From contig JAKOON010000028.1 in NCBI GenBank assembly GCA_022577435.1, positions 2,170,001 to 2,234,000 on the forward strand: a stretch of DNA of 64,000 nucleotides. Reading direction: 5' to 3'. Position 1 is the stretch's first letter, and the number at the start of each line of letters is the position of its first letter. Made by a program: the position numbers and the translations under genes. The DNA is from Embiotoca jacksoni (Eukaryota > Chordata > Actinopteri > Embiotocidae). The notes beneath the pieces are model-generated. The model searched no databases. It was not told the DNA's origin and saw nothing but the letters and a program-made list of their open reading frames with translations. Below, one piece after another: positions 10,602 to 21,065 of the stretch.

Positions 10602-13600
10602 TCAGCAGGTACAGCAGTCAACTATGATTTGTTGCAGCTTTAGTTTGAACATGTTGAGAGAGGTGAGAGCTGTTAGTTTGAGTGTGTTTTGAAGTGAGTT
10701 CCAGTCATTTGCAGAGGCAAAATGAAAGGTGTTATGACCAAACACAGTACGGACTTTTGGAATGATGAGCCTAATGAAGTCACTTGATCTTAAATGGCGA
10801 TTGCTGTCCGAGATGTGCAGAAGATTTGAGAGGTAGCGAGGGGTCATTCCCAAAAGGGATTTGTAGACCAAGAGCAGCCAGTGTTGTAGCCGCCTGGTGT
10901 GAAGGGAGGGCCAGTCCACCAGTCTGTAGAGATCACAGTGGTGGGTGGTGAAGGGGGCACCTGTGGCAAAACGGATTGCTGAGTGGTGGAGTGTGTCCGG
11001 TTTTCTGAGGGTGGTCTTAGATGCCATTTTATAAATTATATCGCTGTAGTCAAATAGAGGAAGGATGGTCATTTTCACAAGGGTGAGTTTGGCAGAGTGT
11101 GTGAAGGAGGCCTTGTTTCGATACAGGAAACCCAGTCTAGCTTTGACTTTAGCTAGAAGGTTATTGATATGTATATTAAATGAGAGAGATGAGTCCAACC
11201 AGAAACCAAGGTATTTGTAGGAGCTGACAAACTCCAGCTCTGAGCCATCAGCGCTGTAGATGTTGGGGGGGCTGGGGATGATGAGGTTTTTCCGGTCAAA
11301 CAGCATACATTTGGTTTTTTTGGAGTTGAGGAGCAGATGGAGGTTGTGGAAAGACTGTTGGATGGAGGTGAGGCTTAGTTGAAGAGTGGATACGGCAGAG
11401 TGGAGTGAAGGACCAGCTGAATATAAGATGGTATCATCAGCATACAGATGAATCCTGGAATTTCCTGCAGCTTTGGCTACATTGTTAATATAAATGGAGA
11501 ACAAAATAGGGCCTAAGATGGAGACTTGAGGCACACCTTTAGAGATGGTAAGAGGTTCAGACATGATGTTTTCGGTCTTCACCCGCTGGACACGACCAGC
11601 CAAGTAGCTAGCAAACCAGTTGCAACATCTACTGGACAAGCCAATGCTGGTAAGTCTATGCAGGAGAATATTATGGTTGACCGAGTCAAAAGCCTTGGCT
11701 AGATCTATAAAGGCAGCTACACAAGTCTGCTTGTTGTCCATGGCGGAGATGACATCATCAAGGACCTTTAGTGTAGCGGTGGTACATCTGTGGCCTTTCC
11801 TAAACCCAGACTGCAGGTCAGACAAAATATGATTTAAGTCAATGAAGTGAATTAGTTGTTTATGTACCAGTTTCTCTAAGACTTTGGCCAAACAGGGCAA
11901 GATGGAAATCGGCCTGTAGCAGTTCGGGTCAGAGCCAGAGCCTCCTTTAAAGAGGGGGAGAATCGTAGCCGATTTCCAGTCAAGGGGGAAAACAGACAAA
12001 TGAAATGACAGGTTAAACAATCTTGTAATAGGGGAAGCAATAATATGAGCCGCTGATTTTAAAAACACGGGGTCAAGCCCATCAGATCCAGCTGACTTGT
12101 TTGAATCTAATTTAATGAGCTCATCCAGGACTTCTGAAACCTTAACAGGTTGAAGGGAGAAGCTGTTAACGCTGGGTGATGAAGTAGGGGTGTTAGATGA
12201 ATCTGTTTCAGGGGCAGCTGCACCAAGGAAATTAGACGAGTTCACGAAATGTTGGTTGAGTTGTGTGGCCATGCGCTGTTCATCAGTAACGACAATGTCA
12301 TCAAAGATCAAAGAAGTGGGTAGATGCGGAGAAGCAAGTTTGTTTTCCATGGATTTTACTGTTTTCCAAAATTTCTTGGCGTCAGAGCCACTGGCTGAGA
12401 ATTCTTCTTTGTAATGACTGATTTTGGCCTTCCTGATTGCCTGTGTTGTCTTATTCCTGTATTGTCTGAAGGCCAGCCAGTCAGCAGCAGACTGGGAAGA
12501 CCTCGCTCTCCGCCATGAGGTGTTTTTTAGGCGGATCAGAGCCGCCAAATCATGACTAAACCAGGGGCTGTATTGATTCTTCGTCCGGAATCGTTTCAAT
12601 GGGGCGTGTTTCTCAATGATTCGGCTAAAGGTGTTTTTGAAATAAGACCAGGCGTCTTCCACTGAGGGGATAAGATTGATTCTTTCCCAAGACGCAGCTG
12701 AAACATCATGCAGGAAGGCCTGATTGTCAAAGTTTTTCAGTGAGCGCTTGGTCACAATCACCGGTGGACGTTTGACAGAGAGGCCGGAGCGAACGCATGC
12801 AATGGCACAGTGGTCACTCAAGTCTTGACTGAAGACTCCAGATCGGTAGTTTGATGGAGTGTTAGTGAGAATGATATCGATCAGTGTGGCAGACGACGGT
12901 GATTTCAAATTATGTCTGGTTGGCTCAGATACAATTTGAAAGAGGTTTAAAGCATCAAATTGCTGTGTAACTAAATCAGGGGGGTTGATCATATTCCAGT
13001 TTAGGTCACCCAGAAGGACAAACTCAGAGGAAATGTGAGGGGCCAACAGTAAACCGAGAGCTCTTAATGTGCATGCTGGAGCAGAGGGTGGTCTGTAGCA
13101 AGCAGCTACAGACAGAGTGAAATTTGTTGATAGTTTAAGTTTTAACAGTAACAGTTCAAATTGTTTGGGGACTGATTTAGACAGCGTAACAGAACATTGC
13201 AAATGGTCTTTTACAAATAAAGCCACGCCGCCACCCTTGGTGGATCTATCCTGACGAAAGACGTTGTAACCGGGTATTCGAATTTCTAGATCCGAGACAC
13301 CTTTCTTAAGCCATGATTCAGAGACAGCCAGAACATCAGGGTTTGCAGTGTGCACCCAAGATTTTAAATCATCAAGTTTTGGCAACAAACTACAGATATT
13401 GACATGTAGAAAGCCCAATGATTTACGGTCACAAAAATCATTAAACGACAGATTAGAGGCAGTGGGACAATGAATAGCGGGCCCAGGGTCTGGGTGAACA
13501 TTTCCAGAGATGAATAACATAAGAATGATTAATACACGGCTGAGGACAGTACTAAAATGTTGCATTTGGTTATCTTTCAATGACTGTTTGGTCAAAATTA

Positions 13601-13877
13601 AAGCGGAGGAGTCGTGGAACTGCTGCAAGAACATGTGAGAATACAAAGAAATAGGCTTTGTTACATACCAAGTGGGAAGTCCAAAAGTCTTTGTAAACCA
13701 GAAGGTTGAAATGTCCCTGGTTGATAAACTAAAGTCCAATGTACCAACACCGTTAGAAATGATGGCAGTCTCCCGTGTATACCTGCTAGAAAGGCAGCTT
13801 GTAGGAGCTGATGTGATCCAGAAAATATAAATGATTGTAAGCCAAAAAGGCCAGGAAGGTTTTAGTGGATGAAACAT
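10602..13877 (-). CDS. LINE ORF: apurinic endonuclease plus reverse transcriptase
   Basis: Open without interruption. The frame stays open upstream to 14174, but the extra residues are a Cys/Ser run encoded by the minisatellite, so I place the start at the first Met after it (13877), giving 1091 residues; Met codons at 13637 and 13565 are alternatives. Numbering from 13877: a hydrophobic stretch ending in GNVHPDPGP (about 125-133), then an endonuclease domain with NICSL, SESWL, GDLNWN and SDHCAI, and a reverse transcriptase with FIDLAKAFDSV, GFRKGHRCTTATL and YADD (codons 11433-11444). The protein would nick genomic DNA and copy its RNA there (target-primed reverse transcription). The RT motif normally GVPQGS reads GVPQVS (11521-11537). 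No Cys-rich gag-like ORF1 was found, as in many L2 elements. Confidence 0.85.
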   Translation of the reverse strand: MFHPLKPSWPFWLTIIYIFWITSAPTSCLSSRYTRETAIISNGVGTLDFSLSTRDISTFWFTKTFGLPTWYVTKPISLYSHMFLQQFHDSSALILTKQSLKDNQMQHFSTVLSRVLIILMLFISGNVHPDPGPAIHCPTASNLSFNDFCDRKSLGFLHVNICSLLPKLDDLKSWVHTANPDVLAVSESWLKKGVSDLEIRIPGYNVFRQDRSTKGGGVALFVKDHLQCSVTLSKSVPKQFELLLLKLKLSTNFTLSVAACYRPPSAPACTLRALGLLLAPHISSEFVLLGDLNWNMINPPDLVTQQFDALNLFQIVSEPTRHNLKSPSSATLIDIILTNTPSNYRSGVFSQDLSDHCAIACVRSGLSVKRPPVIVTKRSLKNFDNQAFLHDVSAASWERINLIPSVEDAWSYFKNTFSRIIEKHAPLKRFRTKNQYSPWFSHDLAALIRLKNTSWRRARSSQSAADWLAFRQYRNKTTQAIRKAKISHYKEEFSASGSDAKKFWKTVKSMENKLASPHLPTSLIFDDIVVTDEQRMATQLNQHFVNSSNFLGAAAPETDSSNTPTSSPSVNSFSLQPVKVSEVLDELIKLDSNKSAGSDGLDPVFLKSAAHIIASPITRLFNLSFHLSVFPLDWKSATILPLFKGGSGSDPNCYRPISILPCLAKVLEKLVHKQLIHFIDLNHILSDLQSGFRKGHRCTTATLKVLDDVISAMDNKQTCVAAFIDLAKAFDSVNHNILLHRLTSIGLSSRCCNWFASYLAGRVQRVKTENIMSEPLTISKGVPQVSILGPILFSIYINNVAKAAGNSRIHLYADDTILYSAGPSLHSAVSTLQLSLTSIQQSFHNLHLLLNSKKTKCMLFDRKNLIIPSPPNIYSADGSELEFVSSYKYLGFWLDSSLSFNIHINNLLAKVKARLGFLYRNKASFTHSAKLTLVKMTILPLFDYSDIIYKMASKTTLRKPDTLHHSAIRFATGAPFTTHHCDLYRLVDWPSLHTRRLQHWLLLVYKSLLGMTPRYLSNLLHISDSNRHLRSSDFIRLIIPKVRTVFGHNTFHFASANDWNSLQNTLKLTALTSLNMFKLKLQQIIVDCCTC

Positions 13878-13919
13878 GTCCAAACCAATAAGCAATAGGT
13901 TAGGCTGTTGCAGATTGAG

Positions 13920-14325
13920 GAGGGTCAGGCTGCAGCCACCAGAGGAGGCTAGGTTGTAGTAGCAGCAGCAGATGGAGCAGCAGCAGGTGGAGCAGCAGGT
14001 GGAGCAGCAGGTGGAGCAGCAGCAGCAGGTGGAGTAGCAACAGCAGGTGGGGTAGCAGCAGCAGGTGGAGTAGCAACAGCAGGTGGAGTAGCAGCAGCAG
14101 CAGCAGGAGGAGCAGCAGCAGCAGCAGGTGGAGGCCAGGCTGCAGCAGGATGAACAGGCCCAGGCCGCAGCCACCAGAGGAGGCTAGGTTGTAGTAGCAG
14201 CAGCAGGTGGAGCAGCAGCAGCAGCAGGTGGAGCAGCAGCAGCAGATGGAGTAGCAGCAGCAGCAGGTGGGGTAGCAGCAGCAGCAGCAGGTGGAGGCTA
14301 GGCTGCAGCAGGATGAACAGGCTGT
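13920..14325 (-). repeat. CAG/GGTGGAGCAGCAG minisatellite with a duplicated block at LINE 5' end
   Basis: The + strand shows repeated GGTGGAGCAGCAGCAG-like units broken by ATGG and AGTAGCA variants. A larger block starting GCAGCCACCAGAGGAGGCTA occurs twice (near 13933 and near 14168), and the closing sequence GCTGCAGCAGGATGAACAGG also occurs twice (near 14140 and 14302). The array is therefore a tandem pair of unequal monomers rather than simple slippage. Its position just ahead of the LINE ORF fits a 5' UTR/promoter array. Confidence 0.75.
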
Positions 14326-14715
14326 ATCTCATAGTCTGCATCAGAGTTTGGAGTTATTGCACAGTTGTCATTGTTTGCAAATGTATATCGAGACACTTTT
14401 AAGATAGTGAAATGGTTATGATACTTTGATTTATTGACGCAAACATCCTGCAAAAGTACAAGAGCTGATGTCGTGGGAGGTCTTTCAAAACCCTGCCAGC
14501 ACCCTGCAGAGTTTCCCTGAAAGCTACCCCACCCTTCCTGTCAGCTTGTCACCCCACCCCGGGTTCCTGCAGGCAGCTACGAGCCCTTCAAAGGTTGCCT
14601 CACAAAGCTCCAGCCCAGGTGTCACCTATTAAACCCCCGTGTGCTGTGACCTGTTTACGGCAAACCGACCTGTAATTCAAAGGAACCGAACAAACCGGAG
14701 CAGGGCGGTGAAACA

Positions 14716-14720
<5 letters not shown>

Positions 14721-14773
<53 letters not shown>
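14721..14773. repeat. (GT)n microsatellite
   Basis: Uninterrupted GT dinucleotide run of about 26 units. Confidence 0.95.
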
Positions 14774-14774
<1 letters not shown>

Positions 14775-16327
14775 CAGAGGATCAGAAACTTCTTCTTTCT
14801 GCTCGTCCTCTGTGCAGTTTGAGATGATTTCACAACCTGCCGAGGATGTTTTTTATTTTCACCCTGTTGCCTGCCTGTGGCATGTTGTCATCAGCTTCCT
14901 TTATTTAAAACTTGCCTCGTCGTCATTGGTCCATGCACCTCGCTGGTCGCCCTTCCTTTCAGCCACATCCTGTTATTGTTCTTATTCAGCTGGTTTTGTT
15001 TCATCACAGCCCAAAACAAACTTGACTCCTAGTTAAAAAAAAAAAATCACTCAAACCACCTCTGACTTTTTTGTGGTTGGACTCAAAAAGAGCAGCTGCA
15101 CATCTTTCATGTTTGTTGTTTTTTGCTTTGAATTTGCTCCATATTGAAGAGCTGATTCTCAACGTGCTGCGGAGTCCCTCCATATTATAAGCTTCAACTT
15201 TAAGTTTCACTCTGAAATCCGACTTCACTTTCACGTTGAATTCTCGCTATGATTTTGGCTAATTATTACCTGCAGTGATCCCACTCATTTGCCTCTTTAT
15301 TACTGAGGAGTGTAATGTGTACAAACTGCTCTGGGTTAATCATTACATGCTTTATGGGTGTTACAGAATCAGCACTTTCCCTCCAATTCTAATGAAAAGC
15401 TTCATGTAAGCAGGCTGAACTTTCAGTGTTGGTTACCCAGTCTGAATATAAATCAAAGCTGATCTGAATCTGATGTAGACGACTTTATGAAATGCGCTTA
15501 TTCACTTTAAGAGTTAGAGAAGAAGTTCACTCAGTTATTGTGTCGTTATAATGTTTTAATGAGTGTGTTAGATGTATTTTGTTCCCCCCCTGCTTGCAGT
15601 CTTTATGTTCAGTGGAGATAAATGGCTGCTGTCTGTAGCTTCATATTAACAATGGAGGATCTTCTTAGTGCAAAAGCAAATAAACATGCCTCCCAAAATG
15701 TTCAACTAGCTTTTAAAATGTTTTAAATTTGAATAATCAGTATCTTTGTTAACAATTGGCTTCATTTGAGAAGTTAAAACCATGACATTTGGGACATTTT
15801 TGCATGAAAAAAATAACTGATTATCAAAATAGTTCCAAATTAATTATCTGTCAATCGACTAATTGATTGCACATAAAAGCATTTTATGAATTTTGTATGC
15901 AAAAATGGTCATATTGTGAAGTAAATTAAGCTGTCAGCCACATTGAGTGCAGAAATGTAGTTTTTTTTGCAATACTTTAATAAATATATATTTTTAATCC
16001 ACTCAATAGTAATATATCAGCTGGAACCGAAGTGTCTGACTGACTGACACCTCCATCCCTGCAGCTCCACTGTTAATGCTGATAAAACAAACTGTCTGTC
16101 TGGCTGTAACGAGGACACAAACAGAGCAGAATGTCAGACGTGGAAGTCTTTCATCTAAAAAAACCCGGTGAAATCCCACGAAGGAACTGAACAATCTTTG
16201 TGTCACGTCTTCTAACAGAGTGGTTCGGTCTCAGCAGGTCGGTGCAGGGCGGAGGGTGAAGAGGTTAACAGGACGGTGGAGTGAATGTTAACAAAGCACA
16301 GTGAATGTTTTCTCTCTTTTCCCTCCA

Positions 16328-16446
<119 letters not shown>

Positions 16447-17267
16447 GCCTCTCTGAGTAAAGAAGCATGACCAGCAGCAGCTGTTGGATTAACAGCTGCC
16501 TCTGTTTGTCTGCTGAGACCCTGAAACGCTCTGATCTGTGAGCTGTCCCTCTGCTGCTGTCTCTCAGTTCATCCTCACCGCACACAGACTCTCATTCTTA
16601 TTGCCATATCTTCACTCTGATCTGATTTATCACTGTAAAATTCATACAAACAAATGAATAAACTGAAAATATAAATATTAATCCAAAAACAATAATGATT
16701 GATCCTAAAAATGCTAAGTTTGAATTATTTTTTTTCACATTTAAAGTTGTTTTTCGGTGGTGGTGTATTCTTAAATCAAGAATACAAGGATAGAAATTGT
16801 AATTTTATATCAATAAAATGTCTTGACTCGATAGGCTATTTGACAGAAAATTAATCTGCATAAATTTTGCTTTTTTAAAATTATAATTTGATTGAAAAAT
16901 GATAGAAAATTATGTAACAAATTAAATAAATGAAATAGAAAATGAAGATTCACTGATTTCTGCGTCTCATATGCAAATTGTCAGGAATATAATTCTATAT
17001 ATTTTTGGATTTGTGGCTGTTGCCTGTATAAAAGAAGCAAATTAAAGAATTTTATGTAGTGTGATGTTTTTCTTTCTACTATTTTCTGACATCTCATCGA
17101 CGAAATAATTAATCTTCACCTTTGTAAACATCACATTGGAAGAGTTAACAACGTTAAGAGATACAAAACTGTAAAATAGATTCTGTATTTTGGTTAAAAA
17201 CACATCCTAATAAAGCCGTTTTACAAAATAACAACTGATAGTATAGAAAATAGGCTGCAGACTGCGA

Positions 17268-17281
17268 GCGCCCTCTGGCGG
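17268..17281 (-). promoter_or_regulatory. CTCF-like motif upstream of ap5s1
   Basis: GCGCCCTCTGGCGG matches the reverse complement of the CTCF core (CCASYAGRKGGCRS) at 13 of 14 positions. It lies about 135 bp ahead of the ap5s1 start codon. Sequence match only. Confidence 0.4.
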
Positions 17282-17325
17282 TTCAAACAGAACACAGCTC
17301 CGGGAGAGCGGTCAGCTGACTAACA

Positions 17326-17409
17326 CGGAAGTGAGTCCTCAGCAGAAACACCACTGAGCCAGGGGAATATTGTTGATACAACATAAGTGAAGCTGTCTGA
17401 GCGCACGTG
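17326..17409 (+). promoter_or_regulatory. ap5s1: ap5s1 proximal promoter elements: ETS site and E-box
   Basis: CGGAAGTG at 17326-17333 is an ETS/GABP-type site typical of TATA-less housekeeping promoters. CACGTG at 17404-17409 is a palindromic E-box 5 bp ahead of the start codon; on the other strand it reads TCACGTGC, close to the TFEB/TFE3 lysosomal motif. No TATA box is seen. Confidence 0.45.
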
Positions 17410-17414
17410 AGATC

Positions 17415-17890
17415 ATGGTTCGGTGTTTCCTGATCCACACGGTGTGCCCGGTTACTGCTCTGTCTGCCGGGGAGAGCCGGGTGCTGTACTCCCGGGTGTT
17501 CGGTCCGGATGAGGGAGTCCTGTCCGGGAAGCACGAAGAGCTGACCGCGGAGGAAAGAAGGCTGCTGCAGAAGGAGAGGGTCGCTGTGGTGGCCAGGTGA
17601 GTGGGCGGAAACTAGTCTGAACATGTACAGAAAGGTCTGAAATACATTAGTTTGTCTCCAATAATGATATATTATGTGCCCGATCAATAAGGGCGACATG
17701 TTGGATTAAACTGACTTCATATTCTCTGTGCAGTTTTTTTTTTGGAGAAAAATTGTGAATCAGAGAGTGAGTAGTGGAGATGACTGTCAGCCTCAGGGTC
17801 TTATTCAGATGTCTTTTTTTTTTACTTTTACAAATGACTTATTTTTAAGAGGATGCAGCTTTTGTCCCTGTGTTCCCTCTTCATGCACAA

Positions 17891-17931
<41 letters not shown>

Positions 17932-19803
17932 CGCAGTATATACATATTACTGTGGAAAGGTTTTTAGGCATTTTTTTTTTCTCCATCACCGATACCATCA
18001 TGTTCAGGTTCATATTTATTCTCCAACATGACAATGAGTTATTTGATTATATTTAATAAGGCGATGTGCTCATGTTAATGTGTTTTTATGATCCTCTGTT
18101 CCTCAGGCAGGTCCGTAGCGCCGTCTCTCTGTCCCGGGAGGCTTCGGGCCGGCTGCTGGTGGAGACGGTCCCCGGTGAGGAGGCTCTGGCCCTGCAGGAC
18201 GCCGACAGCGGAGTGGTCCGTCTGAGAGCTGGAGACCCTTTCTCTGAGGAGATGAGCGCCCTGTGGCTCGGGGTCCAGGGTCTGGGCTTCACGCTGGTCT
18301 GCGAGCCGCACGAGAACCTGCTGCTGGCCGAGGGAACCCTGCGGAACCTGACCCGGCACTGCCTGGACCATCTACACATGCTGGGGCAGGGCAGCGAGGT
18401 GAGCACAACCCAAACACAAACACGTTTTATTATGGAGATGGGGCTCCAGTTGGTTTATCTTTTTTAAGGAACACAGGGCTGAAAGGGGATACAAAATTAA
18501 CATGATTATTACAACTCAAAAAATTTGATTCTGCTCAGCTCATTTAAAGTTTTCAAACCTGGACTAGATGCAGATTAGATCAAGACCTGGTTTGATGTGG
18601 ATCTGGTTTTACTAACACCGTTAAGGTTTAACAAATCTCACAGGGGTGTCTTCACCCTCCGTGATACTATAGTCCACGTACAGTGGTTTTAATCTAGACT
18701 AAGTCTCCTGTTTTAACAAGCGCAATAACCATGCGCTGGTTAAGACTTGTGAATGTGACATGTGAAGACTTGTATGTGAGGCACCTGTTTCAAAACCTGA
18801 AGCTGTGTGACAACAGATGATGGACTGAGAAATATTAATATCTATTTAGTTTCTTTTACTTTTACTCCTAATTGTCAAATTTAGAAGAGTTCTGTAGACT
18901 TTGATTTGGACATCAAACTAAATCTGGCTCCTCCTGGTTGCCTGACAGGTGCACTGCAACTGGTCCAAGTCCAAAATGTTGTCATTTCATTTTATTAAGA
19001 CAAGAGTATTAACATCACATTACAGTGATGTAAAAATCAGTTGTTAATCAGTAAAATATTATAGAAATAAAATGCCTTGTTGTTTAGCCACCTACGACCA
19101 CTGGCGGTCAGACGGACCTTTCACTGCTGAAGAGGAGTCGGAGAGTGGCGGCACTTCTACATAGAAATTGAGCTGTATTCTTGGATTTTGAAACAGTAGA
19201 CTTGTGTTTTTGTTATTTGGCTTTTCTGCAGTTGTTACTTGGTAAAAATGTATTGTTGGTATCTGCAGTGGGAAGTGGTTCTTGGTTCTCTTGTCTAGAT
19301 TATTTAATTGATTCGATTTTTTTTGTTTTTTATCTGATTTGTGTAAAAATAAAGATTGCAAGTTGAAAAAAAAAATGGTTTTACCAGTGTTTAAACTTGT
19401 ATTCAACAAGTTGGCGGTCTGGCTGTTGTTTAATTTGTGAAGGAGGGATTAGAGGAGCGAAAGATTTATAATTGGGGGGTTTTGCTCCGTCATTGATATA
19501 TGGGAGACCATTTTCTGGTGATATTCAACAAATCCCATGAAAAGATCAAAACCAACAATTAAGTGATCCTACTAACAAGTATAAATAAAGCTCTGTTGTC
19601 CAGATGCTGTTAAAACACATTCATTTGACACGTTGCTGCGATGTGTGAAATCACCAACGACACTCTCCCTGCAGGTCCTGCTGAGGAGCGGCCGCGTCGA
19701 CGTGCTGCTCAGCCGCCTGCTTCCTCACGGCCAGCTCCTCTTCCTCAACCATCGCTTCGCCCAGAGTCTGGAGAAGGAGGTGGCGGCTTACGTGGCCAAG
19801 TGA
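17415..19803 (+). CDS. ap5s1: ap5s1, adaptor-related protein complex 5 subunit sigma 1
   Basis: Small sigma chain of the AP-5 adaptor, which works with SPG11/SPG15 on late endosomes and lysosomes to retrieve membrane proteins. Three coding exons join in frame: 17415-17596 (donor GTGAGT), 18107-18398 (donor GTGAGC) and 19675-19803 (stop TGA), giving 200 residues, the length I recall for human AP5S1. It starts MVRCFLIHTVCP, and the first exon also carries VLYSRVFGP; the middle exon encodes the longin-like core (SEEMSALWLGVQGLGFTLVC) and the last exon ends EKEVAAYVAK. The start ATG has A at -3 and G at +4. The neighbouring cdc25b repeats the human gene order. It is divergent from sigma chains of AP-1 to AP-4, so the call rests on the N-terminal VRCFLIHT, the length and synteny. 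Confidence 0.9.
17889..17931. repeat. (CA)n-(TA)n compound microsatellite in ap5s1 intron 1
   Basis: About 14 CA units followed directly by about 7 TA units, inside the first intron. Confidence 0.9.
19086..19375 (+). other. Polyadenylated-looking segment in ap5s1 intron 2
   Basis: AATAAA at 19348-19353 is followed 12 bp later by a run of ten A (19366-19375), the pattern left by a retrocopied mRNA 3' end. Alternatively it is an intronic polyadenylation site giving a shortened ap5s1 transcript. I do not recognise a parent gene. Confidence 0.3.
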
Positions 19804-21051
19804 CCCGGAGGGGGTGAGGGTTCACTTCTATCAGCTCCGGTCTGACTTCCTGTTTGAGCTCCATTACTGTGAGCTTTCAAACAAACAATCCGAATGCTGT
19901 TTACCTTCGGTGACATTTCGGTGTCGGAGGAAGAGGAGCGGACCGCCGGCTGCTGCTGCTGCTGCTGCGGCGTGATGTGTAAACACACAGAGCGGTGAAT
20001 ATCTCCCTCAGCCACTTGCAGCTCACTGTTGGCTGTTTACTTGTGTGGGAGGCATCACTTCAAATCCTGTTTGTCAAATTGAAAAGTGGAAAGGAAAATG
20101 TGGCAGATAAAAGAGTGCAGCTGAAGAGGCTAGTTAAGACTCACTCGTCGGCATCAAAGTCTGCTATTTATCTGATTCACCGCACTGGAAATGTCACCGT
20201 GTGACTTTGAGGAGTCCGAGTACAGCTGGTTTATTTGTGTTTTTTTTAGTTGTTGTCTTTGGGTAACTTTTAATAGACCGTACGTTCCTGAAGAGGAGGA
20301 GGAATGAATGAGGATGTTTTTTTTTCCTTCTGCAGTACAAAGTGTGAATCATCTCGTATTAACAAAACAGAAAAAAATGGAACAAACAAAGATCAAAGTC
20401 AGACGTCTTTAATGTCACTTTCAAGCGGAAATGTCATGTTTCCGGAGGCACCGAGGACGATGGAAAAAAGGCAGGAAAACGAGAAGACATATTATCAAAC
20501 CGTAATGAAGGAATGCAAAAGACAGAAAAAAAAACAGGAAACGATGACAAGGACGACAACGTCCTGACACAACAAATAACAAATGCATACCCGTGTGTTG
20601 TGAACATCTTGTTGTACCTCTAGCTCCTCATACCTGTGTGTGTTATACCTCATGCCTCATAAAAAGCTTCTTAAACCCCAGTTTTTGTGCTGGCAACCAA
20701 ATCCTACACCATAGCTGTGTTTTCAGGAAACGGGGGAGAGGGGGACTGTCTGAATGCCAGCATCAATTGCTTTGATCATCTTCTTTTTTTTCTGTATTAA
20801 AAAAAACAAAAAAAAACCAACCTCATTTCGAGTATCACCTGAGGCGTATTCTTTGAAACTCGTGTTGGTCGTGTGCAATCAAGGACGCAGTGCGGTTTCC
20901 AAAAAAGCCACAGGGAAGCAGGTAGCAAACGTTAAACATGATAAACACGGGAGAGGAGGATTTACACGTGGTGCATGTCTCACGGGGAAAAAAAAACAAA
21001 AAACACAACGTCTGCGAAAAACATCTGTGAACTGATTTATCAGGTAGCCAG

Positions 21052-21065
21052 AAAGTAGAGGGCGC
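21052..21065 (+). promoter_or_regulatory. CTCF-like motif
   Basis: AAAGTAGAGGGCGC agrees with the CTCF core at 12 of 14 positions, including the central AGAGGGC. Prediction only. Confidence 0.35.

Larger units (their letters stand above)
10293..14330 (-). mobile_element. L2/CR1-type non-LTR retrotransposon (LINE), near full length
   Basis: Read on the - strand the order is: CAG-rich minisatellite (about 14330-13950), long ORF (10602 end), short 3' UTR, a stem-loop at 10359-10344, the tail sequence TACCTGGTTAAATAAAGGTC, and finally a (TA)n tract (10293-10315). Endonuclease plus reverse transcriptase without an RNase H-like extension, together with a microsatellite tail, is the plan of the L2/CR1 branch of the Jockey group. 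The 5' boundary is approximate because the minisatellite hides it. The lack of frame breaks over about 3.3 kb implies a young insertion. Confidence 0.85.

Noticed and set aside
13878..14174. N-terminal Cys/Ser-rich extension of the LINE protein
   Set aside because: It is encoded by the CAG minisatellite, which is open in several frames. The first Met after it gives a normal-length LINE protein.
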